Positions 36,570 to 45,558 of a DNA stretch of 64,000 bases are shown in pieces. Numbering within the stretch: the stretch's first letter is position 1; the number at the start of each line of letters is the position of its first letter. The notes below the pieces were generated by a model, which had not been told where the DNA came from, made no database searches, and saw nothing but the letters and a program-made list of their open reading frames with translations. Both the position numbers and the translations under genes were made by a program. This DNA is from UBA961 sp014191195 (GTDB lineage: Bacteria > Bacteroidota > Ignavibacteria > Kapaibacteriales > UBA961): assembly GCA_964204605.1 (NCBI GenBank), contig OZ123195.1:1550001-1614000 (forward strand), given 5' to 3'.

Positions 36570-37151
36570 TTATTCTTTATTTGCATTTTGTTGAATAATC
36601 TGTCTTATATCATCTAAATTTCTGATAAATAATGTCATACAAAGTAAAAGTGCAAATAAAGTATGTTCAGCTCTTTCTGCAAAAGGTATTATCTGGAATG
36701 TGTTTAAAATCAATGCTGGTGTAGTTGGTGATAATAATGCAGTTCCTATTATTCCGCTCATCATTGCAATTGCTTTTTGTTTTCCTAACACTCCATAACC
36801 TGTTAGCCACATAATTGCAAAAAGAATAATAAGAAATGGGCTTGTTATGATTGCTGCACCTGTAGCCGACCAAAATCCATTACTTCTAAAACGGGCAAAA
36901 GGATTAAATGTATGGAACAAAGCCGAACTTGCTGATCCTAAAGCTATAGCAGAAAAAGTTCCAAAAACACCATAACCGATAAGTCCTGCTATAATTGGTA
37001 TACAAAAAGCCAAAGAATTAATGATAATCTTTTGATTTTTGCTAAGAGGTTCAAATGCTTGGGACTTGCGGAGTACATCTTCAAATGGAATTGCTCCACA
37101 AAGTGCTCCTAGACCAGGCATCATTAATAATTCAATGATATTATTTTGCAT
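36570..37151 (-). CDS. PlsY-like membrane protein with degenerate acyltransferase motifs
   Basis: The 193-residue protein has five to six hydrophobic segments and follows the PlsY (glycerol-3-phosphate acyltransferase) layout: an N-terminal GLGALCGAIPFEDVL like 'GSIPFG.l', a central ALFHTFNPFARFRSNGFWSATGA aligned with the 'GH.fPvFl.FKGGKGvAta.G' motif, and a final IRNLDDIRQII like 'RHr.NI.rl'. The catalytic glycine-rich stretch and the RxxGSGNxGATN stretch are lost, so acyltransfer is doubtful. The ATG at 37151 is preferred; a TTG 48 bases earlier also opens the frame. It is probably a diverged paralogue with another role. Confidence 0.6.
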   Translation of the reverse strand: MQNNIIELLMMPGLGALCGAIPFEDVLRKSQAFEPLSKNQKIIINSLAFCIPIIAGLIGYGVFGTFSAIALGSASSALFHTFNPFARFRSNGFWSATGAAIITSPFLIILFAIMWLTGYGVLGKQKAIAMMSGIIGTALLSPTTPALILNTFQIIPFAERAEHTLFALLLCMTLFIRNLDDIRQIIQQNANKE

Positions 37152-37249
37152 ATATTTAAGGCTTATGAAATGCTTCACTATTATATGCAAAATAATCAAT
37201 TTATGATGTCTTCACTTTATTAGATTCAATAACATTTTCATTCATACAT

Positions 37250-37864
37250 ATGAAATCTCAGATTCCATCGGTTTTACAATTATCTAAGCCACTTGTTTTA
37301 GCTTCTCAATCTCCTAGACGTCGATTATTACTTGAACAATTAGGTCTTACATTTAGTGTAATTCCAGCAGATATTGATGAATTAGCATTACCACTTGATA
37401 TGATCCCTTCAGAGTATGTTCAGGCTCTTGCTTGTTCAAAAGCCAATGCCGTTGCAGAAAAACTAGGCAATGAACCAGCTATCGTATTAGGAGCAGATAC
37501 AATAGTAGTTATAGATGGGAACATATTGAATAAGCCAGCAGATGCTAATGAAGCATATTCTATGCTTAGATCTTTAAGTGGTAGAACACATTTTGTATAT
37601 ACCGGTATTGCTATTACTCAAGTTCCTTCAATGAAAATAATATCTTCATATCAAATGACAGAAGTAACATTTAGAATATTAGAAGACGATGAAATCTATG
37701 CATATATAGCAACTGGATCGCCAATGGACAAAGCGGGTGGATATGGAATTCAAGAGGATTTTGGGGCAGTATTTGTGCAAAAAATTGTTGGGTGTTATTA
37801 TAATATTGTGGGGCTTCCTTTAGAGAAATTATATGGAATGCTAAGAGTATTAATTTCTGATTAA
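37250..37864 (+). CDS. maf: Maf-family nucleoside triphosphate pyrophosphatase
   Basis: The 204-residue protein has the Maf signatures LASQSPRRRLLLEQLGL at the N-terminus, then AVLGADTIVV-like VLGADTIVVIDG, SMLRSLSGRTHFVYTGIAI and DKAGGYGIQ. Maf proteins hydrolyse dTTP, UTP and modified pyrimidine nucleotides to monophosphates, cleaning the nucleotide pool, and have been linked to septum formation. Length is typical. The hairpin repeat begins about 80 bases after its stop. Confidence 0.93.
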   Translation: MKSQIPSVLQLSKPLVLASQSPRRRLLLEQLGLTFSVIPADIDELALPLDMIPSEYVQALACSKANAVAEKLGNEPAIVLGADTIVVIDGNILNKPADANEAYSMLRSLSGRTHFVYTGIAITQVPSMKIISSYQMTEVTFRILEDDEIYAYIATGSPMDKAGGYGIQEDFGAVFVQKIVGCYYNIVGLPLEKLYGMLRVLISD

Positions 37865-37946
37865 CCTATAGAAGTTTTTTTATTGTAATCATCCGAGAAG
37901 CAATAGAAGAGTATGGCTAGAGAAAGAAAACAACCCCGGTCATGAA

Positions 37947-38019
37947 GTTATCATTCTCTTTTTCCCCTCGTGCGAGGGAAGCCCGCAGGGCGGGGTGAGA
38001 AAATGAAAACCCCGACAAT
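37947..38019 (+). repeat. GC-rich triple-hairpin repeat, copy 1
   Basis: This intergenic unit folds into three consecutive hairpins: CCCTCG/CGAGGG (37965-37978), GCCC/GGGC (37981-37991) and GGGGT/ACCCC (37992-38013). It is much richer in G and C than the surroundings. A second copy in the opposite orientation is at 45951-46022. It resembles a REP/BIME-type extragenic palindromic element. Confidence 0.8.
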
Positions 38020-38031
38020 CTGAATTTGCCT

Positions 38032-38049
38032 CCCCTCAAATTTGAGGGG
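38032..38049. repeat. Perfect 18-base palindrome
   Basis: CCCCTCAAATTTGAGGGG is a perfect inverted repeat with no loop, 12 bases past the hairpin repeat and about 20 bases before the end of the converging peptide-binding lipoprotein gene. It could terminate either transcript or bind a dimeric regulator. Confidence 0.5.
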
Positions 38050-38067
38050 AATATTATCACATAATTC

Positions 38068-39795
38068 TCATTTTTTTTTAGAAAACCATGCATTCTTTAG
38101 CACTATTCTAGCTAAACCATTAAGAGGATAACCGTGTACCCATGGCTGTAGAAGACGATAATGATTTTCATAAAAAAGCATTGTTGCCGGTGCATCTGCT
38201 ATAGCAATAGATTCTGCTTTGCGATATAGATCCATACGTTTTGTTTCATTGTTTTCTGCCATTGCTTGTGAGAATAATGCACTTGCTTCAGCATTTTTAT
38301 ATCGCGTACTATTGGGATAACTTGGTTCTTGCATAGTATTTGGTACTAAAGCTCCATCTAAAAGATTGATATAATTCTCTGGATCGGGATAATCTCCATA
38401 CCAACGAGTGCCCCACATAGATAATTTTCCCTGTTCAGCTAATTCTAAAAATTCAGAGAATTGAATAGTTTGAATTTGTAATTCTATTCCTAGATTATTT
38501 TTGATCATAGATCGAACAGCTTCAGCTACTTGCACCAATCGTGGTTCTGGATAGATATGGAAAGTAATCCGTGGAAAATTCTTACCATTTGGATATCCAG
38601 CATTGGCAAGCAATTCTCTGGCTTTTTGTACATTCAAATCAAAACCAGGTATAAGATTGATATCATAATTCTTAAATACTGGTGGAGTTATGCCATGCAG
38701 TGCTGGACCAAAAGGTGCATCTTTCAAAACATATTTAACAATACTTTTTCTGTCTATTGCATAACTAAATGCACGCCTGATATTGGGATTATCAAATGGT
38801 GCTTGTGTACATAAATAATCAATAAACCATGTTAATAATGCAGGTTCAGTTTGTAATTGATATTGATTATATATTCCTTTGGTTTTCTTTGTTTTTGTGT
38901 CGATAATATCTTCAAAAAACTCGGTAGGTAAAGTAAAACATTCATCAAAATTACCGTCGGTAAACTCTTTTAATTGAATCTTATCATCTTTAATAAAACT
39001 AAAGATAATCTTATCTAAAAATGGAAGAGAATTATCATGTTCATCTTTTTGCCAATACTGAGGATTTCTTTTGAATGTCATCGAAATATCTGGACGCCAT
39101 TCTTCAAAAATAAATGGCCCAGTACCCACTGGATGTTGAAAGAAATCTCTACCATAAAAATCAACTGCCTCTTTAGGTACTATACAACCCAATGAGTTAG
39201 CTAATAATAATAAAAAAGGTGAATATGGGCGTATTAATTGAATCTTTAAGGTACTATCATTTATTGCTTTAATCCCTTCGAAATTATTGAGTTGTTTTCC
39301 TGCAACTCGGCCTTCATAGAATTCATTTGCTCCAAGAACTTTATCTTTAAATGCCCAATAATGAACCGTTCTAGCTTTAGGATCGCAAGCCCTTATCAGA
39401 GAATACTCAATATCTTTTGCTATCATTAATCGGCCTTTTCCAGCTTTAAAACACTGATTATCATGAAAACGAATCCCTGTTTTTATATGAAAGATATATT
39501 GTTTCCCATCTTCTGAAATTTCCCATGAACTTGCTGCTTCTGGAATTACACCTAAACTAGAATCAAATGAAATTAATCTATCATATACCTGTAAAGCTAT
39601 ATCATCTGCTAATTTGCTATTGATGATTACAGGATCTAATCCATTTGGATTACCTCTAATCATATTTATTCTAAAGGTACCTCCATAATTTTTATTTCCT
39701 TTTGCAGAAACTAATGTTTGTTCTTCTTGCTTTGAACAGCCAAATACAAAAGTAGAAAGAAAAAAAACGATTACGAGAACGACTGAATTATTCAT
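38068..39795 (-). CDS. Peptide/nickel-type ABC transporter substrate-binding lipoprotein
   Basis: The 575-residue protein belongs to the SBP_bac_5 (DppA/OppA-like) family. The signal peptide ends in lipobox VFGC near residue 20. Typical segments are GTFRINMIRGNPNGLDPVII, AASSWEISEDGKQYIFHIKTGIRFHD, HPVGTGPFIFEEWRPD, NIRRAFSYAIDRKSIV and WYGDYPDPENYINLL. It delivers oligopeptides or similar ligands to an ABC permease, but no permease or ATPase genes are adjacent. Directly upstream is a truncated Fe-S gene remnant 3 bases away, so its own promoter may have come from that gene. Confidence 0.88.
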   Translation of the reverse strand: MNNSVVLVIVFFLSTFVFGCSKQEEQTLVSAKGNKNYGGTFRINMIRGNPNGLDPVIINSKLADDIALQVYDRLISFDSSLGVIPEAASSWEISEDGKQYIFHIKTGIRFHDNQCFKAGKGRLMIAKDIEYSLIRACDPKARTVHYWAFKDKVLGANEFYEGRVAGKQLNNFEGIKAINDSTLKIQLIRPYSPFLLLLANSLGCIVPKEAVDFYGRDFFQHPVGTGPFIFEEWRPDISMTFKRNPQYWQKDEHDNSLPFLDKIIFSFIKDDKIQLKEFTDGNFDECFTLPTEFFEDIIDTKTKKTKGIYNQYQLQTEPALLTWFIDYLCTQAPFDNPNIRRAFSYAIDRKSIVKYVLKDAPFGPALHGITPPVFKNYDINLIPGFDLNVQKARELLANAGYPNGKNFPRITFHIYPEPRLVQVAEAVRSMIKNNLGIELQIQTIQFSEFLELAEQGKLSMWGTRWYGDYPDPENYINLLDGALVPNTMQEPSYPNSTRYKNAEASALFSQAMAENNETKRMDLYRKAESIAIADAPATMLFYENHYRLLQPWVHGYPLNGLARIVLKNAWFSKKK

Positions 39796-39798
39796 GGA

Positions 39799-40068
39799 TT
39801 AACGATGTAAAAGTGGATACCAATGCTTATCTATCTCTGGGTCTATTGGTTTAGGAGATGTTTTTAATTGCACATTCAGAAACAGCTTTGTTTGAAAATC
39901 TTCAAAATCCTTGGCCCAATCTTTATGATTAAATATACAAACAGCTAAGCATGCAGAACAATAATTATCTGTACCAAAATATGGAAGACAAGCTCCTGTT
40001 TCGACAATATATCGTACATTTCCAAGATGATCTTTACCTACTTCTGAAGATCTTTGATCGGGAATTGC
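39799..40068 (-). pseudogene. C-terminal remnant of an iron-sulfur (reductive dehalogenase/QueG-like) protein
   Basis: An open frame of 89 codons runs from a TAA at 40069-40071 to the stop at 39799 without any ATG, GTG or TTG near its front. It encodes GACLPYFGTDNYCSACLAVCIF, read as a Cys motif C-x10-C-x2-C-x3-C-like ligand set, followed by WAKDFEDFQTKLFLN and a Pro-rich end. The cysteine spacing resembles 4Fe-4S motifs of reductive-dehalogenase-like proteins. The upstream part is missing; copA ends at 40092, leaving no room for it. The remnant sits 3 bases before the lipoprotein start, as if once an operon. Confidence 0.6.
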
Positions 40069-40091
40069 TTAATAACAATCATATATTAAAG

Positions 40092-42263
40092 TTACAGTTT
40101 TTTTAATCTTAGTGAATTAGAAATAACACTTACCGAGCTACATGCCATTGCAGCTGCAGCAAATGTTGGACTTAAATTTCCACTTACAGCTAATGGTATA
40201 CCAATAATATTAAAGATAAAAGCCCAAAAGAAATTTTGTTTAATAATGTGCATTGTATTTTTTGATAGCCTTATTGCCTTTATGACTGCATATAAATCAG
40301 TATTCATAACTGTTATATCTGCAGTATTCATTGCAATGTCTGTTCCGCTTCCCATTGCAATACCTAAATGTGCTTTTGCAAGCGCTGGCGCATCGTTAAT
40401 TCCATCACCAACCATTGCTATTCGATGACCTTGCTTTTGAAATTCATCAATTTTTTCTAATTTTTGATGCGGTAAAATTCCTGCTATTACTTCTAGAATT
40501 CCAATTTTTTTAGCGATTGCCTTAGCAGTATCTGGATGATCTCCACTAAGCATTATTGTGCGGATACCAGATTGATGAAGCTTTGTAATTATATCAATAG
40601 ATTCATCTCTAATTTCATCGGCAAAAATGAAAAGTCCTGCAGGTATAGTATCGATACTAATACCCAACATTGAGTGCTCTTGCTTTAAATCTTGTTTTTG
40701 TATTTCTGCAAAAGAAATTCCCTGATCTGAAAGCCATGAAAGATTGCCGATATGAATACGATGTCCTTGAATAATCCCAATCATTCCTTTACCTGGAATT
40801 TCTTGAACTGAATCAGCATGCATAATCTCTTGACATTCTTTTATGATTGCTTGCGCAAAAGGATGCAAAGAATGTTGCTCTATAGCCGATGCATATGAAA
40901 TCAATAGATCACGGGTATAATCAGGATTTACAATCAGTATACTTTGTAAATGTGGCTTACCTATTGTTAAAGTACCTGTTTTATCAAAAGCTACAATATC
41001 AATATTACCTGCTTTTTCTAATGCATCAGCATTTCGTATGATAATTCCATGTTTTGCACCAGTGCCAATTGCAACCGTTATTGCAGTAGGAGTGGCTAAG
41101 CCCAAAGCGCATGGACAAGCTATTAAAAGAATTGCAATAGTTGGTAAGATACTATCATTAAAAGATGCATGTAAGAATGCAAAATATATGATAAATGTAA
41201 TAAAACTAGTGATAAGGACAGCAGGCACAAAAACTGAGGAAATTTTGTCTGCCAAAGATTGAATAGCAGCTTTTGAGCCTTGTGCTTCTTTGACAATGGC
41301 TGCAATTTTGGACAATACAGTATCAGAACCTATAGCAGTTGCTTGAATTTCAATCGATGAATCAATATTGATTGCTCCGCCTATTACTGAATCTCCAATT
41401 TTTTTTATTATTGGATGCGATTCACCTGTCAACATAGATTCATCGCACGATGTATCTCCTGAAACAATCATTCCATCTACAGGGAATGATTCACCCGGAC
41501 GTACCATTATAATATCACCAATGACAATATCTGATGCATTACATTCTATAAATGATCCCTCGATTGTTTTTTTTAATGCTGTGGTAGACTGTACATTGAG
41601 AAGAGATTGCAAAGCATTTCCTGCTTTTCTTTTGGCTTTTGTTTCCAGCATTTTTCCAAGCAAAACAAGGGTAATGATTGTTGTAGTAGAATCAAAGTAA
41701 AGGTGTTGGGAATGCCCGGAGTGCTCACCCCAAATCAATTCATATGTACTATATAACCATGCAAAGCTAGTTCCTAAAGATACTAGTGTATTCATATCAG
41801 ATGCTCCGTGCATTGCTAGTTTCCATGCAGGAACAAAAAATCTTCTACCAGGAATAATGAGAACTAATAGTGATAGAAAGCAGAATATAACATTTAACAA
41901 ATTCATCGAAATCGGAAAGATTTCTGATACTGGACTTAACATTAAGCCCATAGAGAGAGAAAATACAGGAAGTGTGCATATCAGGCTTATAAAGAAATCC
42001 CTTCGAATATCTATTTCTCTATTTAGAAGTCTATCATCTACATTATCTGGTTCTTTTTTGATAATAAGTTCATATCCTGTTTCATAAAGTTGTTCTGCAA
42101 TTGATTCTATGGATATGGTATTGACATCAAAATCAATGCGAACAGATTCTGTTGCAAGATTCACAGTTGCATAAGTTACACCTGTCATTTTCTTGAGGTT
42201 TTTTTCGACTCTTGTTACGCATGCGGCACATGTCATGCCTGCAACTGGAAGATTTTGAATCAT
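40092..42263 (-). CDS. copA: Copper-translocating P1B-type ATPase CopA
   Basis: The 723-residue inner-membrane pump exports Cu(I). One N-terminal heavy-metal domain has GMTCAACVTRVEKN (CxxC near residues 11-14). Membrane helices carry the CPC site in ACPCALGLATPTA. The catalytic set is complete: TGES in DESMLTGESHP, DKTGTLT with the phosphorylated Asp, QHSLHPFA (HP motif) and MVGDGINDAPALA. Length fits single-HMA CopA. No copper chaperone or CueR/CopY regulator was seen next to it. A decayed gene and 450 bases of non-coding DNA separate it from the SOUL gene upstream. Confidence 0.95.
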   Translation of the reverse strand: MIQNLPVAGMTCAACVTRVEKNLKKMTGVTYATVNLATESVRIDFDVNTISIESIAEQLYETGYELIIKKEPDNVDDRLLNREIDIRRDFFISLICTLPVFSLSMGLMLSPVSEIFPISMNLLNVIFCFLSLLVLIIPGRRFFVPAWKLAMHGASDMNTLVSLGTSFAWLYSTYELIWGEHSGHSQHLYFDSTTTIITLVLLGKMLETKAKRKAGNALQSLLNVQSTTALKKTIEGSFIECNASDIVIGDIIMVRPGESFPVDGMIVSGDTSCDESMLTGESHPIIKKIGDSVIGGAINIDSSIEIQATAIGSDTVLSKIAAIVKEAQGSKAAIQSLADKISSVFVPAVLITSFITFIIYFAFLHASFNDSILPTIAILLIACPCALGLATPTAITVAIGTGAKHGIIIRNADALEKAGNIDIVAFDKTGTLTIGKPHLQSILIVNPDYTRDLLISYASAIEQHSLHPFAQAIIKECQEIMHADSVQEIPGKGMIGIIQGHRIHIGNLSWLSDQGISFAEIQKQDLKQEHSMLGISIDTIPAGLFIFADEIRDESIDIITKLHQSGIRTIMLSGDHPDTAKAIAKKIGILEVIAGILPHQKLEKIDEFQKQGHRIAMVGDGINDAPALAKAHLGIAMGSGTDIAMNTADITVMNTDLYAVIKAIRLSKNTMHIIKQNFFWAFIFNIIGIPLAVSGNLSPTFAAAAMACSSVSVISNSLRLKKL

Positions 42264-42451
42264 GAATTATCAATTTGAAATTGTTATATCTCTAATTTAC
42301 ACACATTCAATAGACTGAGAAGGGAATAAATTTGATTATTGTAAAGATATATTCTTCTTTCTAAAATGACTCAACACAAAGAGGGTTCCGGAAAGAATAA
42401 AAGGGAATGTAATCATCGCTATAATTTAAAAACTGATAAGAAATAAATTAT

Positions 42452-42653
42452 TCATTCGATAATCATGAATAAAGATAAAAGGACTAAGTAAATACCAATT
42501 AGGATATATAGAATTTCACAAATTAATTCTCCTCTCCAAGCAATTTCAAGAATAATCATGAGTATACATGAAGGGATCATATGTATCAAAAAGGCTTACA
42601 AATGCAATAGCAATAATGCCAAGAATACGTGGGATTGTAGGAAGGAATTTCAT
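42452..42653 (-). pseudogene. Frameshifted remnant of a small membrane protein (DUF7670-like)
   Basis: From the ATG at 42653 the frame reads MKFLPTIPRILGIIAIAFVS then LFD, but soon stops. A shift into the next frame continues as HMIPSCILMIILEIAWRGEL and ILYILIGIYLVLLSLFMIIE up to a stop at 42452. Together they match the layout of small Bacteroidota membrane proteins ('PRIL.I......SLFA' ... 'HLIPs.iLi..L.iAWrwE.igg'). A short deletion and frameshift between the halves explain the break. The exact family name is from memory. Confidence 0.55.
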
Positions 42654-42716
42654 ATAATATTCTTGTAAATATATTTTGCAAAAATAAAATCTTTAAGCAA
42701 AAGAAATTCTTGAGAA

Positions 42717-43310
42717 TTACTTAAAATCTATTAATTCTACTATGATTTCATTTCGACGATTAATTACTTCATATGGAGGATTATATCCTAAATATGAAAA
42801 TTTGTTTGTATGGCTTATATGTTCTTTAGCCAAAGAACTTTTTAACTGTTCTGTATAATATTCAATTTTATCATTATCTGCCCAACCATCAAATTGAATC
42901 GCTGCAATAATCTTTTCATTTTGCTGTTCGAAAATAATTCTCTTATCATTTGGTTCTGGCAAAGAATTCATCGTATATCCTTTAGGTACCATGAATTTCA
43001 TTTTGGTTGAATCACCCAATTCCATAGTTACTGGAGATGTCATTGAGATATTTTCTTTTTTTTCATTACCACCAAAAATATATCCTGCCAAAATGCCAAA
43101 GCCTTTACCAGAAATCTCACGATAACTATTCTTTCCAAGCATAACGCTTGAGAATATGGCAGGTTCATATTTGCGTATTTCAACATTGCTATATGATTTA
43201 AGTACCTGATATTTATGTTGTTCTGTTCTTGTGGTGCTCATAGTACTATACACTTGCGCTAATATGAGAACAATAATACAAATGACAAAAGAAATGATTG
43301 TGATTTTCAT
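42717..43310 (-). CDS. SOUL-family heme-binding protein
   Basis: The 197-residue protein has one N-terminal membrane segment (IISFVICIIVLILAQVY), so it is anchored or exported. The SOUL fold is recognised by YQVLKSYSNVEIRKYEPAIF, SGKGFGILAGYIFGGNEKKENISMTSPVTM and the C-terminal LGYNPPYEVINRRNEIIVEL. Members bind heme or related tetrapyrroles; bacterial roles are not settled. The gene is isolated: 416 bases of apparent non-coding DNA lie upstream and a gene remnant downstream. Confidence 0.88.
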   Translation of the reverse strand: MKITIISFVICIIVLILAQVYSTMSTTRTEQHKYQVLKSYSNVEIRKYEPAIFSSVMLGKNSYREISGKGFGILAGYIFGGNEKKENISMTSPVTMELGDSTKMKFMVPKGYTMNSLPEPNDKRIIFEQQNEKIIAAIQFDGWADNDKIEYYTEQLKSSLAKEHISHTNKFSYLGYNPPYEVINRRNEIIVELIDFK

Positions 43311-43726
43311 GTATAACTCTTTGAATAATATGTAAAATAACTGTTAAATTTTATAATTAGTTCATTCATATTTTATTAAGTTACATAACTCCATTTTATA
43401 CTGAATATAATTACAAGTCGTTTTTTAATATAGGCTTACAAGAATTTGTAATACTGATGGTACAAATTTGATACAATAATTCTGGTGGCTTCACTGAAAT
43501 AAGTTTGTGTTAGCAAGAAATTGATCGATAATGATATTTCTTCTTACTACTTTTATGAATAGATCCTTTTACCTTTTTCGAATAATGAAAGATCTCATAG
43601 TTATTATTGTCTAAGTCAATCGAAGATTTTTCATCATTATATTCATGTAAAAGAGTACATTTTTGAATTAAAACATTATAATTATTCTTTGATTAAACAT
43701 TAACATTTCTTTTGGAAATAACTGAT
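43311..43726. other. Intergenic stretch, nothing recognised
   Basis: About 416 AT-rich bases between the divergent SOUL and Rieske genes. Both strands are broken by stops in all frames and no hairpin or tRNA was recognised; it must hold the promoters of both genes. Confidence 0.5.
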
Positions 43727-44818
43727 ATGAAACAATTCTATATAGATCCTGATATCAGCAAAGCAGAAACATTGCCTGGCTACTTTTATCATGATAAAAC
43801 AATATTTGAGAGCATGAAAGATCAAATATTCGCATCATCATGGCAATTGATTGGTGATAAACAATTGATAAGACTTGCAAATACAGCTTATCCATTCAGT
43901 TTATTGGATGGATATTTAAATGAACCGATGGTATTGGTAAGAACTGAGGATGATATAGTAAAATGCCTTTCAAATGTTTGCACTCATCGTGGTAATATCA
44001 TTATACATAATCCTGGTTCATGCAAATTCTTAACATGCATGTATCATGGCAGAAGATTCAATCAAGATGGAACATTTGTTTCGATGCCTGAGTTTAATTT
44101 GACAGAAAATTTTCCCAGGCCATGCGATGATTTGCACGCATTCAATCTTGTAGAATGGGGTCCATTTTTATTTACTAGCATATCACCCACATTCGATTTC
44201 CATAAAATTCTTTCTATCATGAATGAGCGAATTGGATTTTTGCCACTTGAAGAATTTGTCCATCAACCTAGTTTGGGAAAAGATTATCTTGTGAATGCAC
44301 ATTGGGCCTTGTATTGCGACAATTATTTGGAGGGTTTTCATATACCTTTTGTCCATCAAGATTTGAATTCTGTTTTGGATTATGGACAATACACCACTGA
44401 ATTATATGATTATTGCAATGTACAAATTGGCTATGCAAAAGATGGTGAAGAATGTTTTACATTGCCTGAAGGCCATCCCGATTATGGCAAATCCATAGCT
44501 GCTTACTATTATTGGATATTCCCAAATATGATGTTTAATTTTTATCCGTGGGGGCTATCTATAAATATCGTGAAACCTATTTCAATAGATAAAACAAAAG
44601 TTAGTTTTATTACTTATGTTTATGATGAAAGTAAATTACATTCTGGTGCAGGGGCAATGTTAGATAAAGTAGAGAGAGAAGATGAATTCGTGGTTGAAAA
44701 TGTATTCAAAGGACTCAAATCAAGAGTATATACAACAGGTAGGTTTTCCACAAATCGTGAAAAAGGTACGCATCACTTTCATCGAATACTATCAGAGTTA
44801 ATTATATCAGAAAACTAA
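43727..44818 (+). CDS. Rieske non-heme iron oxygenase, alpha subunit
   Basis: The 363-residue protein has a Rieske 2Fe-2S domain with ligands in CTHRG and CMYHG (about residues 83-106) and a catalytic domain with the mononuclear iron motif DNYLEGFHIPFVHQ (Asp/Asn, then two His). The overall type is that of ring-hydroxylating or choline-monooxygenase-like alpha subunits, which use electrons from a separate reductase. No reductase or beta subunit gene is adjacent, so the substrate is unknown. The ATG at 43727 is preferred over an in-frame TTG 15 bases earlier. Confidence 0.88.
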   Translation: MKQFYIDPDISKAETLPGYFYHDKTIFESMKDQIFASSWQLIGDKQLIRLANTAYPFSLLDGYLNEPMVLVRTEDDIVKCLSNVCTHRGNIIIHNPGSCKFLTCMYHGRRFNQDGTFVSMPEFNLTENFPRPCDDLHAFNLVEWGPFLFTSISPTFDFHKILSIMNERIGFLPLEEFVHQPSLGKDYLVNAHWALYCDNYLEGFHIPFVHQDLNSVLDYGQYTTELYDYCNVQIGYAKDGEECFTLPEGHPDYGKSIAAYYYWIFPNMMFNFYPWGLSINIVKPISIDKTKVSFITYVYDESKLHSGAGAMLDKVEREDEFVVENVFKGLKSRVYTTGRFSTNREKGTHHFHRILSELIISEN

Positions 44819-45033
44819 AATGTATGTTTATACAATACTTCTTAATCTCTTAAAATAATTTCTAATAGGTACATAATTATAACAACATATTATTGTTAAG
44901 AAATACGTACTAGGAAATACCCTTTACTATTAAAATATAATGTAATAAAGATTTAAGCCAACAAATACATTTGTCCAGTATTGATAATACTTATGGTGTT
45001 TTAGATGGTTTGTTAGCTTTATCGAATCCATTA

Positions 45034-45144
45034 CTACTCATTTTGATCATTTTTGAAATTCCAGCCGTCAGAAACAGCATAACTCAATGCAATACAAAAT
45101 AAGATTGTAATAAACGTTGCAAAATAAGGTATAAAATCAACCAT
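45034..45144 (-). CDS. Very small membrane protein (36 residues)
   Basis: An ATG at 45144 opens a 36-residue frame: MVDFIPYFATFITILFCIAL followed by SYAVSDGWNFKNDQNE. It has a single hydrophobic segment and a polar C-terminal tail. The start overlaps the stop of the next upstream small gene by 8 bases, a coupling arrangement that supports translation. No known family was recognised. Confidence 0.5.
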   Translation of the reverse strand: MVDFIPYFATFITILFCIALSYAVSDGWNFKNDQNE

Positions 45145-45322
45145 TTTTTTTGTTCTGTAAAAGTTTTAAATAAATACCAAAAGCTAGGATTGAAGGTACC
45201 CAAAGACCCATAAAGACTGCTTGAAAGAATTCTTTATTGAAAAACAGTGTTTCTGCATAAATTAAAGAGAGGAAGGCGGAGACAAACAAAAGTTTATCAG
45301 TGAGTGTTAAGTTTTTTAACAT
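45137..45322 (-). CDS. Small two-segment membrane protein (61 residues)
   Basis: The 61-residue product has two hydrophobic stretches: LLFVSAFLSLIYAETLFF and FMGLWVPSILAFGIYLKLL, then a basic LQNKKNG end. This looks like a genuine membrane protein rather than chance, and it overlaps the 36-residue gene by 8 bases (ATGGTTGA). The pair may form a small complex. Function is unknown; the FMGLWVPSILAFGIYLKL style occurs in small conserved Bacteroidota membrane proteins as far as I recall. Confidence 0.55.
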   Translation of the reverse strand: MLKNLTLTDKLLFVSAFLSLIYAETLFFNKEFFQAVFMGLWVPSILAFGIYLKLLQNKKNG

Positions 45323-45558
45323 AATTGCTATTTGAATATTTAATATAAAACAATTAAAAATGCATATAAAACAGAAGGAACATTATAAAGTACAATTATT
45401 AATGAATTGTCAAAATTGTAACGTTAAAGTGTATGAATCTGAAAGTATGCTATGAATCGAAATTAAGTTTTTTTTTCTTAAGAGCAATAATAATGATTGA
45501 ATGTCTGTATTAACTCTTAAAAACAGTTGTTTTTATACATGTAAAGAATCAAGATATG

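Noticed and set aside
37960..38050. CRISPR-like repeat cluster
   Set aside because: The hairpins near 38 kb are not regularly spaced direct repeats with spacers; they are single palindromes and fit a REP-type element.
44819..45033. Possible further gene between the Rieske gene and the small membrane pair
   Set aside because: All frames are broken by stops and no motif was recognised.
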